Assembly: GCA_938005675.1 (NCBI GenBank)
Contig: CALKXH010000066.1
Location: forward strand, 1-43,636
Reading direction: 5' to 3'
Source: an uncultured Anaerolineae bacterium
Lineage (GTDB): Bacteria > Chloroflexota > Anaerolineae > Aggregatilineales > UBA2796
Length of the DNA stretch: 43,636 nucleotides
The position numbers were made by a program, and so were the translations under genes. Below the pieces are notes generated by a model. The model had not been told where the DNA came from, did no database searches, and saw only the letters and a list, made by a program, of their open reading frames with translations. Shown in pieces: positions 1 to 8,848 of this stretch; position 1 is the first letter of the stretch; each line of letters starts with the position of its first letter.

Positions 1-2
1 AA

Positions 3-1532
3 GCCAGCCCAACCAGCACGCCGACTCTAACAGCATCGCCGACCGATTCGCCGACTTTCACGCCCTCGCCCACGCCGACTCGCACGGCATCGCCGACCGA
101 TTCGCCGACCCTCACGTCCTCGCCTACGCCGACTCGCACGGCATCGCCGACCGACACGCCGACTTTCACGCCCTCGCCCACGCCGACTCTAACAGCATCG
201 CCGACCGATTCGCCGACCCTCACGCCCTCGCCCACGCCGACTCTCACAGCATCGCTGACTGACACGCCGACTCTCACGCCCTCGCCCACGCCGACCCTCA
301 CAGCATCGCCGACCGACACGCCGACTCTCACGCCCACCTTGAGGCTGCTGCTCTTCGTGACGCCGCCCTCGCCCACGCCGATGCCCTCGCCCACGCCGCG
401 CATCCTGATTTTCCCGCCGCCCACGCTCCCGCCGACCCTCACCGCCGCCCCTACCGTCCCGATCTTCCTGCCCACCATCGTCCCTCTCAGCACCGCGACG
501 CCCGTCGACTTGCCTTTTGCCCCGCCCGCCACCCAAGCGCCGCCCACCCCGCTCATCATCGCCGCCAGCGAGGGCGAGTTCGCCCTGATCGGCGGCGATA
601 TCCTTCAAATCCCGCCCCGCGAGGGGCTGCGCGCCTTCGACATCAGCCCGACGGGTCGCCGCGCCCTGATCGATCAGGACGGGCGCCTGTTCATCGATGG
701 CGCGCCCTACGATGGCGACGGCAAGCACGCCGCGCAACGCTTCGTGGCGGCGCGGTGGTCGCAAGATGGCGCCTACCTCGCCTACATCGTGGAGACTCCC
801 AACGCCGAAGCCCTCCGCCTCGATCCGACCCGCGCCAACGATGACGGAGTCTGGGTGGTGGCGCTCGGAGGCGCGCCGCGCCACGTGCTGCGCAACCATT
901 ACCTCGAAGGCTCGAACGAGTTCCCCTTCCGCATCGCGCGCAGCCTCGCTTGGGCGGACGACGGCGATGCCCTGCTCATCAGCGTGACGGCGAGCGGCGG
1001 AATCGCCGCCAGCATCTTGACCGGGCGGAGTCGCTTCGCTAACGAGCGCATGGACGGTCTCTTTGACGTGCTGCCCTTCGCAGGGACGGCATGGCTGCCC
1101 AGAGGCGTCGGCTGGATCGCCACGCAACTGCCCACGCCTGAGCGCTGCGTCCGACTGGGCATCGTCGATCGCTATACCGCCGCCTTCACGCCCATCTTCG
1201 ATGGCGCGACGCTCGGCTTGTGGCTGCAAGATGGCGCCCAACTGCCCGACGGACGCTACGCCTTCTTGGGCAAACCTCACTTTGAGGGCTGCGCGCCCGC
1301 AAACGGAGCTGACTTGCGGCTCTATGCGGGCTACCCAACCGAGATTCCCTATCCCTTGAGCGCCCCGCTGGAGGGCGAGGTCATCCGCGCGGAGTGGAGT
1401 CCGAGCCGCTTGGCGCTCTACGTGCAGACTCGGCAAGCCGACGGGCGCGTGCGCAACTTCGTGCTAGATGCGCTCAGCGGCGCCCGTCAGGAGCTGCCCG
1501 CAGGCGACTTGCCGATGGCGTGGCGCAATTAA
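3..1532 (+). CDS. PT-rich linker plus beta-propeller-like surface protein (5' partial)
   Basis: The frame is open from the window edge to the TAA at 1530-1532, so the true start lies upstream. Roughly the first 190 residues are low-complexity Pro/Thr/Ser sequence, including about six copies of an 18-residue unit. This type of linker is usually extracellular, holding a domain away from the membrane or wall. The rest (from about position 545) is a globular region with motifs such as FDISPTGRRALI, ARWSQDGAYLAY and LAWADDGDALLIS, which resemble TolB/WD-like propeller blades. The internal TTG at 339 is not a credible start because the same repeat reading continues upstream. No catalytic motif is seen. 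The stop overlaps the convergent aminotransferase stop by 3-4 bp. Function is unknown; an exported sensor or binding protein is an inference. Confidence 0.75.
   Translation, partial: ASPTSTPTLTASPTDSPTFTPSPTPTRTASPTDSPTLTSSPTPTRTASPTDTPTFTPSPTPTLTASPTDSPTLTPSPTPTLTASLTDTPTLTPSPTPTLTASPTDTPTLTPTLRLLLFVTPPSPTPMPSPTPRILIFPPPTLPPTLTAAPTVPIFLPTIVPLSTATPVDLPFAPPATQAPPTPLIIAASEGEFALIGGDILQIPPREGLRAFDISPTGRRALIDQDGRLFIDGAPYDGDGKHAAQRFVAARWSQDGAYLAYIVETPNAEALRLDPTRANDDGVWVVALGGAPRHVLRNHYLEGSNEFPFRIARSLAWADDGDALLISVTASGGIAASILTGRSRFANERMDGLFDVLPFAGTAWLPRGVGWIATQLPTPERCVRLGIVDRYTAAFTPIFDGATLGLWLQDGAQLPDGRYAFLGKPHFEGCAPANGADLRLYAGYPTEIPYPLSAPLEGEVIRAEWSPSRLALYVQTRQADGRVRNFVLDALSGARQELPAGDLPMAWRN
21..344 (+). 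repeat. Six tandem 54-bp units inside the coding region
   Basis: Units begin at 21, 75, 129, 183, 237 and 291. Each encodes an 18-residue variant of the pattern TASPTDSPTLTPSPTPT. The last copy decays after about 45 bp. The repeats stay in frame and differ mostly by synonymous or conservative changes (S/T, F/L/R), so they form a coding linker and not an intergenic array. Confidence 0.9.
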
Positions 1533-2719
1533 GCGCCCCTCACGCGCAGGGCGGTCAGGCGCTCGGCGGCGGCTTGGAGGGTCTCATCGCGCTTGCAGAG
1601 CGCGAAGCGGGCGAAGTGGGCGGCGCGCGCCTTCTCCTCAGGGCGGTAGAAGGCGCTGGGCGGGATGCACGCCACGCCGACCTCGCGGATCAGCCATTCG
1701 GCGAACTGCACGTCGTCTCGGATGTGGTCTCGGATGTGATCGGGGGCGGCGTCGCGCCAATCCGCCATGATGAAGTAGCCGCCTTGCGGGGCGAGCGGCT
1801 GAAAGCCCGCGCTCTGCAGCATGGCGAGCAGCCAATCGCGTTTGCGCTGATAATCGGCGCGCAACGCCTCGAAGTACGAGTCGGGCAGTTGGAGGGCGGT
1901 CGCGGCGGCGGCTTGCAGGGGCGTCGCCACGGAGTAAGTGATGAACTGGTGAGCGCGATTGACGCTCTCGACCAGCTCAGGCGCGCCTATCGCCCAGCCG
2001 ACCTTCCAGCCGGTCGCGCTGAAGGTCTTGCCGAGACTGCTGATGGTCAGGCTGCGCTCCGCCATGCCCTCCAGCGTGGCGAGGCGCACGTGCTGCGCGC
2101 CGTCGTAGGTGATGTGCTCGTAGACCTCGTCGGTGATGGCGAGGACGTCGTGGCGCAGGCACAGCTCGGCGATGATCGCCAACTCATGGCGCGTGTAGCA
2201 TTTGCCCGTCGGGTTGTGAGGCGTGTTGATGATGATCGCTTTGGTGCGCGGCGTGAAAGCAGCCGCCAACTCGTCGGGATCGAACGTCCAGTCGGGCGGG
2301 TAGAGGTTCACATAGCGCGGCGCGACGCCCGCCATGCGCATGTTCGGCACGTAGCTATCGTAGACGGGCTGAAAGACGATGATCTCATCGCCCGGGTCGC
2401 TCAAGCCGAGGATGGCGGCGAACATGGCTTCGGTGGCGCCAGCGGTGATCAGCACCTGATCGGGCGAGATCGATTGCCCGTAGAAGCGCTGGGCGTGCTG
2501 AGCGATTGCGGCGCGCGCTTCGGGCAAGCCGATGTTGGGCGCGTACTGGTTGAGCTGGCTGCTCAGGGCGCGGATGGCTGCCTCTAGCACCGGCGGCGGC
2601 GCGTCGAAGTCGGGCGCGCCCTGCCCTAAGTTGATCGCGCCGTGCTGGCGGGCGAGGCGGTTGATCTCCGCGAAGATGGTGGTGCCGAAGGGGGCGACGC
2701 GCTGAGCCATCGCGGGCAT
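1529..2719 (-). CDS. Class I/II PLP-dependent aminotransferase
   Basis: A 396-residue fold-type I aminotransferase. NTPHNPTG (about 165-172, with N169 expected to contact the cofactor), TDEVYEH (D197, Y200) and SSLGKTFSATGWKVGW (Schiff-base lysine K231) are all intact. The last motif is typical of the kynurenine/glutamine transaminase and YbdL-like methionine aminotransferase group, which act on aromatic, sulfur or glutamine side chains with a 2-oxo acid. Exact substrate cannot be read from the sequence. It is cytosolic, with no signal peptide. The ATG at 2719 has an AAAGGA ribosome site 11 nt upstream; a second ATG lies three codons in. It is convergent with the preceding gene and divergent from the DUF305 gene. 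Confidence 0.92.
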   Translation of the reverse strand: MPAMAQRVAPFGTTIFAEINRLARQHGAINLGQGAPDFDAPPPVLEAAIRALSSQLNQYAPNIGLPEARAAIAQHAQRFYGQSISPDQVLITAGATEAMFAAILGLSDPGDEIIVFQPVYDSYVPNMRMAGVAPRYVNLYPPDWTFDPDELAAAFTPRTKAIIINTPHNPTGKCYTRHELAIIAELCLRHDVLAITDEVYEHITYDGAQHVRLATLEGMAERSLTISSLGKTFSATGWKVGWAIGAPELVESVNRAHQFITYSVATPLQAAAATALQLPDSYFEALRADYQRKRDWLLAMLQSAGFQPLAPQGGYFIMADWRDAAPDHIRDHIRDDVQFAEWLIREVGVACIPPSAFYRPEEKARAAHFARFALCKRDETLQAAAERLTALRVRGA

Positions 2720-2786
2720 AGGGCAAACGTTCCTTTCTCAGACTGCGGACGAGCGGCAAGGCAAAGTGTAGCGCAAATGGGGCGTC

Positions 2787-2815
2787 TTGCCTACGCAGAG
2801 TGTGCGCGCTACTAT
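2787..2815 (+). promoter_or_regulatory. Candidate sigma-70 promoter for the DUF305 gene
   Basis: TTGCCT (2787-2792), a 17-bp spacer and TACTAT (2810-2815), each matching four of six consensus bases. It lies 40 bp before the ATG at 2856, in the gap between two divergent genes. Confidence 0.4.
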
Positions 2816-2855
2816 CGATTCATCGCTATGGCTTCGTGGGAAAGGGGATCAGTTC

Positions 2856-3506
2856 ATGCGAATCGCCAAGCTAGTGGGCGCTGTTGGGCTAATCGTGGCG
2901 TTGAGTCTGGGCGCGTGGGCGGCGGCGCAGGCTGACTCGCCCGCAACGGGGCGCAACGGGCGCGCTGAGGTGCGCTTTTTGCAAGGCATGATCGATCACC
3001 ATCAAATGGCGCTCGATATGAGCGCGGATTGCCTCGCCAAAGCCTCAGCCGCCGAGCTGAAGGCGCTCTGTTCGCGCATCATCGCGGCGCAGCGCGCCGA
3101 GATCGTCCAGATGCAGCGCTGGCTGAGCGAATGGTACGCCATCACTTACGTGCCGATGCCTTTGAGCCATATGCTGAGCATGGCGGGCACGGCGGGACAC
3201 GGCGGCATCTATAAAGACTCGCAGAGCGGGCACGGCGCGCACGGCGGCAACGCCGCCCGTCCGCCCGACGACCCGCCGATGATGATGGGCATGATGGCGG
3301 GCTTGAGCCGTCTTTCGGGCAAGGCGTACGACGTGGCGTGGCTGGAGGCGATGATCGATCATCATGACGATGCCTTGCACATGGCGGAGCGCCTCCTGAA
3401 GCGCGCTGAGCACGCTGAGCTGCGCGCCCTCGCCGAGGCGATCCTGCGCGATCAGAGCGCTGAGATCGCCCTGATGGAGGCGCTGATCGAGACGCTCAGT
3501 CAGTGA
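2856..3506 (+). CDS. Exported DUF305 (ferritin-like fold) protein
   Basis: A 216-residue protein. The ATG at 2856 is chosen because AAAGGGG lies 8-9 nt upstream and it opens a good signal peptide (MRIAKLVGAVG followed by a hydrophobic run to AAAQA). Two copies of the DUF305 signature follow: MIDHHQMALDMS and MIDHHDDALHMAE. They are separated by a His/Met/Gly-rich segment with runs of Met. DUF305 domains form four-helix bundles of the ferritin-like type. The conserved His pairs and Met-rich stretch suggest metal, possibly copper, binding in the periplasm or at the cell surface; that is inference. It is monocistronic, with the TolB-like gene convergent downstream. Confidence 0.88.
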   Translation: MRIAKLVGAVGLIVALSLGAWAAAQADSPATGRNGRAEVRFLQGMIDHHQMALDMSADCLAKASAAELKALCSRIIAAQRAEIVQMQRWLSEWYAITYVPMPLSHMLSMAGTAGHGGIYKDSQSGHGAHGGNAARPPDDPPMMMGMMAGLSRLSGKAYDVAWLEAMIDHHDDALHMAERLLKRAEHAELRALAEAILRDQSAEIALMEALIETLSQ

Positions 3507-3542
3507 GCTGCCTCAGCCGCTCAACCGACTGCTCAGGCGACC

Positions 3543-4601
3543 TCAGCGAGCCATCCCGATTTGTCGTCCGCCGCCTAGCGGGGTCGGCGTGGCGGTCGGC
3601 CTGCCGCCGGAGGCGCCGCCCGTCGCGCCCGCCGACCACGACGGGCTATAGTCGTCGGCGCGGTTGCGCGTCAGGTTGCGCAGACCTGTGCCATCGAGGC
3701 GCACGGCGTAAATTTCAAGGTCGCCGTCGCGGTCGGTGGTGAAGGCGATCCAATTCCCGTCGGGCGACCACGCGGGCGCGAAGCTGCGCGTGTTGGCGAT
3801 GCTCGTCCCCGCGATGAGCGTCGCGTCGCCGCCGTTGCGGCTCATGCTGAAGATTTGCCCGAACCCGTCCGAGCGCTCAGAGACGAAGAGCAGCCGTCTG
3901 CCGTCGGGCGACCAGCGCGGCGTTTTGTGCGCGCCCGAATCGTTCGTCAGGCGGCGCGGATTGCTCCCATCGGCGTCCATCAGGTAAACTTTGGGCTCGC
4001 CGTCGCGCTCGGAGATGAAGGCGATCTGCCGTCCATCCGGCGACCACGCGGGCTGAGTCTCTGGAGAGTCAGTCTGGGTCAGGCGGCGTACCTCGCTGCC
4101 GTCGGCGTTCATCAGGTAAATCTGCGGGGCGCCATCGCGCTCGGAGACGAAAGCGATCTGCTTGCCGTCGGGCGACCACGTCGGCCAGTCGTCGCGGGCG
4201 CGGTTGCGCGTCAGGCGCCTGAGGGCGCTGCCATCGGCGTTCATGGTGTAAATCTCGCGGTTGCCGTCGCGCTCGGAGACGAAAGCGATCAGCCGTCCAT
4301 CGGGCGACCACGTCGGCGAGTCGTCGGTTGCGTTGTTGCGGGTCAGGCGGCGCACGGCGCTGCCATTGGAATCCATACTGTAGATTTCGGGGTTGCCGTT
4401 GCGCTCCGAGACGAAGACGATGCGCCCGCGCGAGAGAGTCTGCGGAGGCGAGTCGGGCGGCGGGGCGAACCAAGCCGCCGCTCGCTCAGTCAGCTGAGCC
4501 TCGAACAGCCGTGCCGCCATTCCGTTCAGCCACAGCGCCGCCAACCAAAAGCACACGCCCAATCCCACCAGCAAGATGCGCAGCTTACGCAAAGCACTCA
4601 T
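3543..4601 (-). CDS. Membrane-anchored TolB/PD40 beta-propeller protein
   Basis: About 352 residues. The start at 4601 is preferred because GAGG sits 8 nt upstream. In-frame alternatives at 4628 (ATG) and 4634 (TTG) lack a clear ribosome site. The N-terminus ([15 protein letters not shown] followed by a hydrophobic stretch) is a signal anchor. The body is six or more PD40 blades with the recurring pattern FVSERDGxxxIYxMxxDG and SPTWSPDG. Such propellers are found in TolB and in many exported binding proteins; they generally mediate protein or ligand contacts. The C-terminus ends in a Pro/Gly-rich tail. The blades are very alike at the DNA level, implying recent internal duplication. No enzyme domain is attached, so the role is unknown. 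Confidence 0.85.
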   Translation of the reverse strand: MSALRKLRILLVGLGVCFWLAALWLNGMAARLFEAQLTERAAAWFAPPPDSPPQTLSRGRIVFVSERNGNPEIYSMDSNGSAVRRLTRNNATDDSPTWSPDGRLIAFVSERDGNREIYTMNADGSALRRLTRNRARDDWPTWSPDGKQIAFVSERDGAPQIYLMNADGSEVRRLTQTDSPETQPAWSPDGRQIAFISERDGEPKVYLMDADGSNPRRLTNDSGAHKTPRWSPDGRRLLFVSERSDGFGQIFSMSRNGGDATLIAGTSIANTRSFAPAWSPDGNWIAFTTDRDGDLEIYAVRLDGTGLRNLTRNRADDYSPSWSAGATGGASGGRPTATPTPLGGGRQIGMAR

Positions 4602-4845
4602 CAGCCAAGCCTCATCTGATCGATTCATGCCCAAATTTTAAGGCATTCGGGGCGGAAATGAGAAATGTGCGTCGCGAGGGCAGTTGACATTTTTGAGTTG
4701 CAGGATCGACGAAGCTGCGTCACAATGGGCGGCTACAGCAATGACGCTCACAGCGCTTTTAACGCTTTCTTAACAGAACTTCCGCAGAGGCTTAAAAGGA
4801 AGCTTGTATAAAGGCGTGCGTCCTAGTGCAAGCGAGAGGATGGGC

Positions 4846-6804
4846 ATGGCAACGACTTCTTACGTGGCGGGCGCGGAAAAGCTGGAAGCTCAAGCGACTG
4901 TGCGGCGGGTCAGCCGCAGGCGCGCCCAGCTGAGCGAGGCGATTCTGGGGCTGCTCTTCGTGGCGCCGGTGGCGATTGTCGCCTTCATCTTCGAGTTATT
5001 CCCGGTCGCCTACGGGTTCTTCATCAGTATGCAGGGCGGGGTCAACGTGCCGGAGGGCTTCGTGGGCTTGACGAACTTCGTGCGCGTGATCGGCAGCCTC
5101 GCCTATATGATCGCGCTCGCTGTGGCGCTCGTCTTCGGCTTGGTGGGCTACAATATGTATCGGCGCGGCGTGGAGGCGACTCGGCAAGGCGCGGGCAACT
5201 TCTATCGCTATTTGCCGGTCGGCTACCTGACGGCGTTCGCCACGCTCGCCTTCTTCGGCATCCTGTTCACGCTCGATTTCGTCTACGCGCTGGCGCCGTT
5301 GGGCTTGCTGCTGATCGGCGTGCTGCTCTATGCCATGCTGCAGCCGCGCAACGCCGATCCCGACGCCGATGACAGCCCACACCTCGCCTTCGTGCTGAAC
5401 TCGTGGGGCGTCGGCTTGATGACGCTCAGCGCCGTGCTGCTGACGTGGTTCACCTTCTACGAGCTGCATCGCATCTCGCAGCCGCTGCTGGACGTACTGA
5501 GCCGCGTGGTGACGGATCGGCGCTTCAATTACGTCTATCCGCTCATGCCGCAGATCGCCGCGCTCTTCGGGGCGATGGCGGCGGTGGCAGCGATTTTCGT
5601 GGCGCATCGGGTGCGCCTGAGCGCCGATCCGGACGCCGAGCCGCGCAAATACGGCTTCTTCGGGATCATCCGCTGGCTGTTCGCGGCGGTGGCGCTGGGC
5701 TTCGTGATCTACGTCATCGCCGCGCAGGATGCCCTACGCCAGACTCTTATCCAATTTCAGCGCGTCCCGCGCGAGGCGCTGCGCGAGTTCACCCGCGTGA
5801 CGCCCGCCACGCTGGTCGATACCGTCTCGCAGTGGAACGAAGTCTTCACCATGCTGCTGGGGATCGGCTTCATCGGCTTGGCATATTTCTTCTGGAGTCG
5901 GGCGAAGTACCGCGAGACGAGCAGCGGGATGCTCTCGACGCTGATCATCGCCATCGCCCTGATGGTGGGCGGCTGGATGTTCATCGGCGAGCTGCCCCTC
6001 GCGGCGGCGCGCGGCGATAGCGAGTTCTACGACTCGATCATCCGCACGGCAACTTACGCCTTCCTGACCGTGCCGGTGCAGCTCTCGCTGGGCTTGCTGC
6101 TGGCGTATATGCTCTTCTACGAGGTGCGCTTCGGCAAGGGCTTCTATCGGCTGATCTTCTTCATGCCCTACATCGCCCCGACGGTCGCCACAGCCACGGT
6201 CTTCGCCATGTTGTTCTCCAACAGCCCAGATGTCGGTCCGATCAACCAGATTTTGAAGACCTTCGGCTTGCCGCCGCAGGAATGGATGCGCAACCCGAAG
6301 GGCGTCTTCCAGATCATCGCCGAGATCATCGGCGGACCGAACGTGCGCCTGCCCAACTTCCTGATCGGACCCAGCTTGCCGCTGGTGGCTGCCATCATCT
6401 ACGCCATTTGGGTCTTCAGCGGCTACAACGCCGTGATCTTCATGAACGGCTTGGCGAACGTGCCCAAAGAGATGTTCGAGGCGGCGCAGATCGACGGCGC
6501 CGGGCGCTGGCAGACCTTCCGCCACGTGATCTTCCCGCTCATCTCGCCGACCACTTTCTATCTGACGCTCCTGGCGATCACCGGCACCTTCCGAACCTTC
6601 GCCCACATCTGGGTGCTGCGCACGCCGGATATGCGCGGCGCGCTGGATACCACCACCGTCTACATCTATGAGACGATCCTGACCGCCTCCGCGATCAAGA
6701 CCCGCCCCTACGCCGCGGCGATGTCGTTCTTGCTGTTCGGCATCATCCTGATCTTGACGCTCCTGCAAAATCGGCTGACTCGTGATAGGGTGTTCTATGG
6801 CTAA
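4846..6804 (+). CDS. ABC transporter permease, MalF-type, enlarged
   Basis: A 652-residue integral membrane protein. The ATG at 4846 follows GAGAGGA at 5-nt spacing; TTG at 4804 and ATG at 4840 are weaker. The C-terminal third is a standard binding-protein-dependent permease domain (MetI/MalF family), with the cytoplasmic EAA loop EAAQIDGAGRWQTFRHVIFP that docks the ATPase. Ordinary MalF-type permeases in such operons have about 300 residues and six TMs. Here about seven further hydrophobic segments lie between the first TM (about residues 37-62) and the core domain. Substrate is probably a sugar or oligosaccharide by family. It overlaps the MalG-type gene by 8 bp. No solute-binding protein or ATPase gene is adjacent, so those parts must be encoded elsewhere. 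Confidence 0.88.
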   Translation: MATTSYVAGAEKLEAQATVRRVSRRRAQLSEAILGLLFVAPVAIVAFIFELFPVAYGFFISMQGGVNVPEGFVGLTNFVRVIGSLAYMIALAVALVFGLVGYNMYRRGVEATRQGAGNFYRYLPVGYLTAFATLAFFGILFTLDFVYALAPLGLLLIGVLLYAMLQPRNADPDADDSPHLAFVLNSWGVGLMTLSAVLLTWFTFYELHRISQPLLDVLSRVVTDRRFNYVYPLMPQIAALFGAMAAVAAIFVAHRVRLSADPDAEPRKYGFFGIIRWLFAAVALGFVIYVIAAQDALRQTLIQFQRVPREALREFTRVTPATLVDTVSQWNEVFTMLLGIGFIGLAYFFWSRAKYRETSSGMLSTLIIAIALMVGGWMFIGELPLAAARGDSEFYDSIIRTATYAFLTVPVQLSLGLLLAYMLFYEVRFGKGFYRLIFFMPYIAPTVATATVFAMLFSNSPDVGPINQILKTFGLPPQEWMRNPKGVFQIIAEIIGGPNVRLPNFLIGPSLPLVAAIIYAIWVFSGYNAVIFMNGLANVPKEMFEAAQIDGAGRWQTFRHVIFPLISPTTFYLTLLAITGTFRTFAHIWVLRTPDMRGALDTTTVYIYETILTASAIKTRPYAAAMSFLLFGIILILTLLQNRLTRDRVFYG

Positions 6805-7711
6805 TGTGAGCCTTTCCGTCCCCACAGGGCAACGCAAGCCCATCAGCACATTTCGCATCTTGGTCTATATCGCGCTCAGCCTTGCCGCGCTGGTCTACAT
6901 CTTGCCCTTCGCCTTCATGCTCGGCAAGTCGCTGCAGACCGCCTTCGAGGCGAATAGCACCACCAACATCATCCCGACGCTGGGCATCCGCCTCGATAAC
7001 TATCCCGACGTGCTGTTCGGCTCGACGGCGATTGGCGAGTCGCGACAGTTCGGCATATTCTTGTGGAACACCATCCGCATTGTGACCATGGCGGTGATCG
7101 GGCAGACGGTCATCTGCGTGATGGCGGCGTACGCCTTCGCGCGGATGCGCTTCCCCGGTCGCAACCTGATCTTCGGCATGTTGCTGATGACGCTCTTCGT
7201 GCCCAGCATCATCATCCTCGTGCCGAACCTGATCGTGGTCACGCGCGTGCATCAGTTCTTCGTCGGCATCCACCCCTCGCTGACGTGGCTGAACAACTGG
7301 CCCTCGCTGGTCATCCCGTTCCTCTCGAACACCTTCAGCATCTTCCTGCTGCGCCAATTCTTCATGCAGATTCCCAACGAGCTGTGGGAGGCGGCGCGCG
7401 TCGATGGCGCCGGGCATTTGCGCTTCCTGACTTTGGTCGTCGTGCCGATCTCGTGGGCGCCCATCGCCACGACCGTGCTGTTCTGCTTCGTCAGCACGTG
7501 GAGCGCGCTGGAGTGGCCGCTCTTGGTCACCTCGGATAACTCGTGGCGACCGATTGCCGTGGCGCTGAGCTTCTTCCGCGAGGACGGCGGCACGCGCTTG
7601 CATCTGCTGATGGCTGCCTCGACGGTTGCGCTCTTGCCGGTGATGATCCTTTACTTCTTCACTCAGAAGTTGTTCACGCAAGGCATCAGCACCTCCGGCT
7701 TGAAAGGTTAG
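6797..7711 (+). CDS. ABC transporter permease, MalG-type
   Basis: A 304-residue membrane protein. The ATG at 6797 has a GATAGGG ribosome site 6 nt upstream and overlaps the end of the MalF-type gene by 8 bp, so translation is probably coupled. Six TM segments are expected, the first near residues 24-43. The EAA loop reads EAARVDGAGHLRFLTLVVVP, the MalG/UgpE class signature that contacts the ATP-binding subunit. It should form a heterodimer with the preceding permease for sugar uptake; the exact substrate is unknown. The epimerase gene starts 10 bp after its stop, so the three genes may be co-transcribed. Confidence 0.9.
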   Translation: MANVSLSVPTGQRKPISTFRILVYIALSLAALVYILPFAFMLGKSLQTAFEANSTTNIIPTLGIRLDNYPDVLFGSTAIGESRQFGIFLWNTIRIVTMAVIGQTVICVMAAYAFARMRFPGRNLIFGMLLMTLFVPSIIILVPNLIVVTRVHQFFVGIHPSLTWLNNWPSLVIPFLSNTFSIFLLRQFFMQIPNELWEAARVDGAGHLRFLTLVVVPISWAPIATTVLFCFVSTWSALEWPLLVTSDNSWRPIAVALSFFREDGGTRLHLLMAASTVALLPVMILYFFTQKLFTQGISTSGLKG

Positions 7712-7721
7712 ACGTCCGACT

Positions 7722-8690
7722 TTGAGCAAACGCATCCTCGTGACAGGTGGCGCCGGCTTCATCGGCAGCCACCTGACCGACGCCCTGATCGAGCGCGGCT
7801 ATCGCGTCGTGGTGCTGGATAATCTGAGCGGCGGCAGGCGCGATTACGTCAACGCGGAAGCCGAGTTCGTGCAAGGCGACGTGACCGAGCCCGCCCACCT
7901 TGAGCCGATCTTCGCCCAAGGCGTAGACGCGGTGCTGCACCTCGCCGCCCAAGCCTCGATCCGACTCTCTTTCGCCGATCCCTCGCACGATCTGCGCACC
8001 AACACGCTCGGCACGATCAACATCTTGCGGGCGTGCCTCGCCTACCGCGTGCCGCGCCTGCTCTTCGCCAGCTCGATGACCATCTACGGCAACAGCAATC
8101 CCGTGCCGACCGCTGAGAGCGCCCCGCCCGACCCCGCTTCCTACTACGCCATCACCAAGTACGCCGCCGAGCGCTACGTCCACCTCACGGCGGCGCGCCG
8201 CGACCTCGACTTTCAGCTCAAGGTGACCTCGTTCCGCATGTTCAACGTCTATGGCGAGCGCCAAAGCCTCAGCAATGCCTACCAAGGCGTCTTGGCGATC
8301 TTCATCGGCAACGTGCTGCGCGGCGAGCCGATCACCATCCACTCCGATGGCGAGCAGTCGCGCGATTTCGTGCACATCTCAGACGTGGTGCGCGCCTGGC
8401 TGGACGCGCTCGATCAGCCCGCCACCTACGGGCAGGTCATCAACCTTGGCACGGGGACGCCCACTACGGTCAATGCGCTCTGCGATGCCGTGCTGAGCGC
8501 CTTCGGGCGGGATCGCAGCAGTTATCCGGTGCAGTATGGGGCGGCGCAGCCCGGCGATATGCGCGCCAGCGCCGCCGACATCCGCCGCGCCGCCGAGTTG
8601 CTCGGTTGGCAGCCGCGCGTGCCGTTCAGCGAGGGCATTCAGCACACCATCGCTTGGGCGCGGACTCAGCTGGGCGATCCTCGCCGTTGA
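7722..8690 (+). CDS. NAD-dependent epimerase/dehydratase (UDP-glucose 4-epimerase-like)
   Basis: A 322-residue extended short-chain dehydrogenase. The Rossmann motif TGGAGFIGSH is at residues 8-17. The catalytic Y142xxxK146 lies in SYYAITKYAAERY, with the accompanying serine near 117-118. RSFRMFNVYG-like and SRDFVHISDVV-like segments are typical of sugar-nucleotide epimerases such as GalE. The likely reaction is C4 epimerisation of an NDP-sugar, but decarboxylase or dehydratase relatives cannot be excluded. The start is TTG at 7722, 10 bp after the permease stop, which fits translation from the upstream cistron. The stop TGA lies within the -35 box of the tRNA-Ser promoter. Confidence 0.88.
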   Translation: MSKRILVTGGAGFIGSHLTDALIERGYRVVVLDNLSGGRRDYVNAEAEFVQGDVTEPAHLEPIFAQGVDAVLHLAAQASIRLSFADPSHDLRTNTLGTINILRACLAYRVPRLLFASSMTIYGNSNPVPTAESAPPDPASYYAITKYAAERYVHLTAARRDLDFQLKVTSFRMFNVYGERQSLSNAYQGVLAIFIGNVLRGEPITIHSDGEQSRDFVHISDVVRAWLDALDQPATYGQVINLGTGTPTTVNALCDAVLSAFGRDRSSYPVQYGAAQPGDMRASAADIRRAAELLGWQPRVPFSEGIQHTIAWARTQLGDPRR

Positions 8691-8715
8691 CCGCCGCCCT
8701 GCCAACGGCTATAAT
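8687..8715 (+). promoter_or_regulatory. Promoter of tRNA-Ser
   Basis: TTGACC (8687-8692), an exact 17-bp spacer and a perfect TATAAT (8710-8715), 13 bp before the tRNA 5' end. This is close to the sigma-70 consensus and overlaps the epimerase stop codon. Confidence 0.8.
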
Positions 8716-8728
8716 GCAAGCAGCCAAC

Positions 8729-8814
8729 GGAGAGGTCGCATAGTTGGTCTAGTGCGCTCGCTTGGAAAGCGAGTAGGGTGAAAGCCCTCGTGGGTTCGAA
8801 TCCCACCCTCTCCG
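8729..8814 (+). tRNA. tRNA-Ser (anticodon GGA)
   Basis: A class II tRNA. The acceptor stem GGAGAGG (8729-8735) pairs with CCTCTCC (8807-8813), with discriminator G at 8814. The anticodon stem is CTCGC/GCGAG with loop TTGGAAA, giving anticodon GGA. A long variable arm (around TAGGGTGAAAGCCCT) and the T arm GTGGGTTCGAATCCCAC confirm serine. CCA is not encoded. Confidence 0.96.
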
Positions 8815-8821
8815 CAGCCCG

Positions 8822-8845
8822 AACGCCCCGCCGCGGGGCGTTTTT
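8822..8845 (+). terminator. Rho-independent terminator after tRNA-Ser
   Basis: The stem AACGCCCCG (8822-8830) pairs with CGGGGCGTT (8834-8842) around a 3-nt loop and runs into TTTTT. It closes the tRNA transcript just before the convergent protease gene. Confidence 0.88.
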
Positions 8846-8848
8846 GCC

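Noticed and set aside
21-344. CRISPR-like repeats
   Set aside because: The 54-bp units are contiguous, in frame and encode a Pro/Thr linker; there are no spacers.
4684-4689. TTGACA upstream of the ABC permease gene
   Set aside because: No acceptable -10 box lies 15-19 bp downstream, so it was not called as a promoter.
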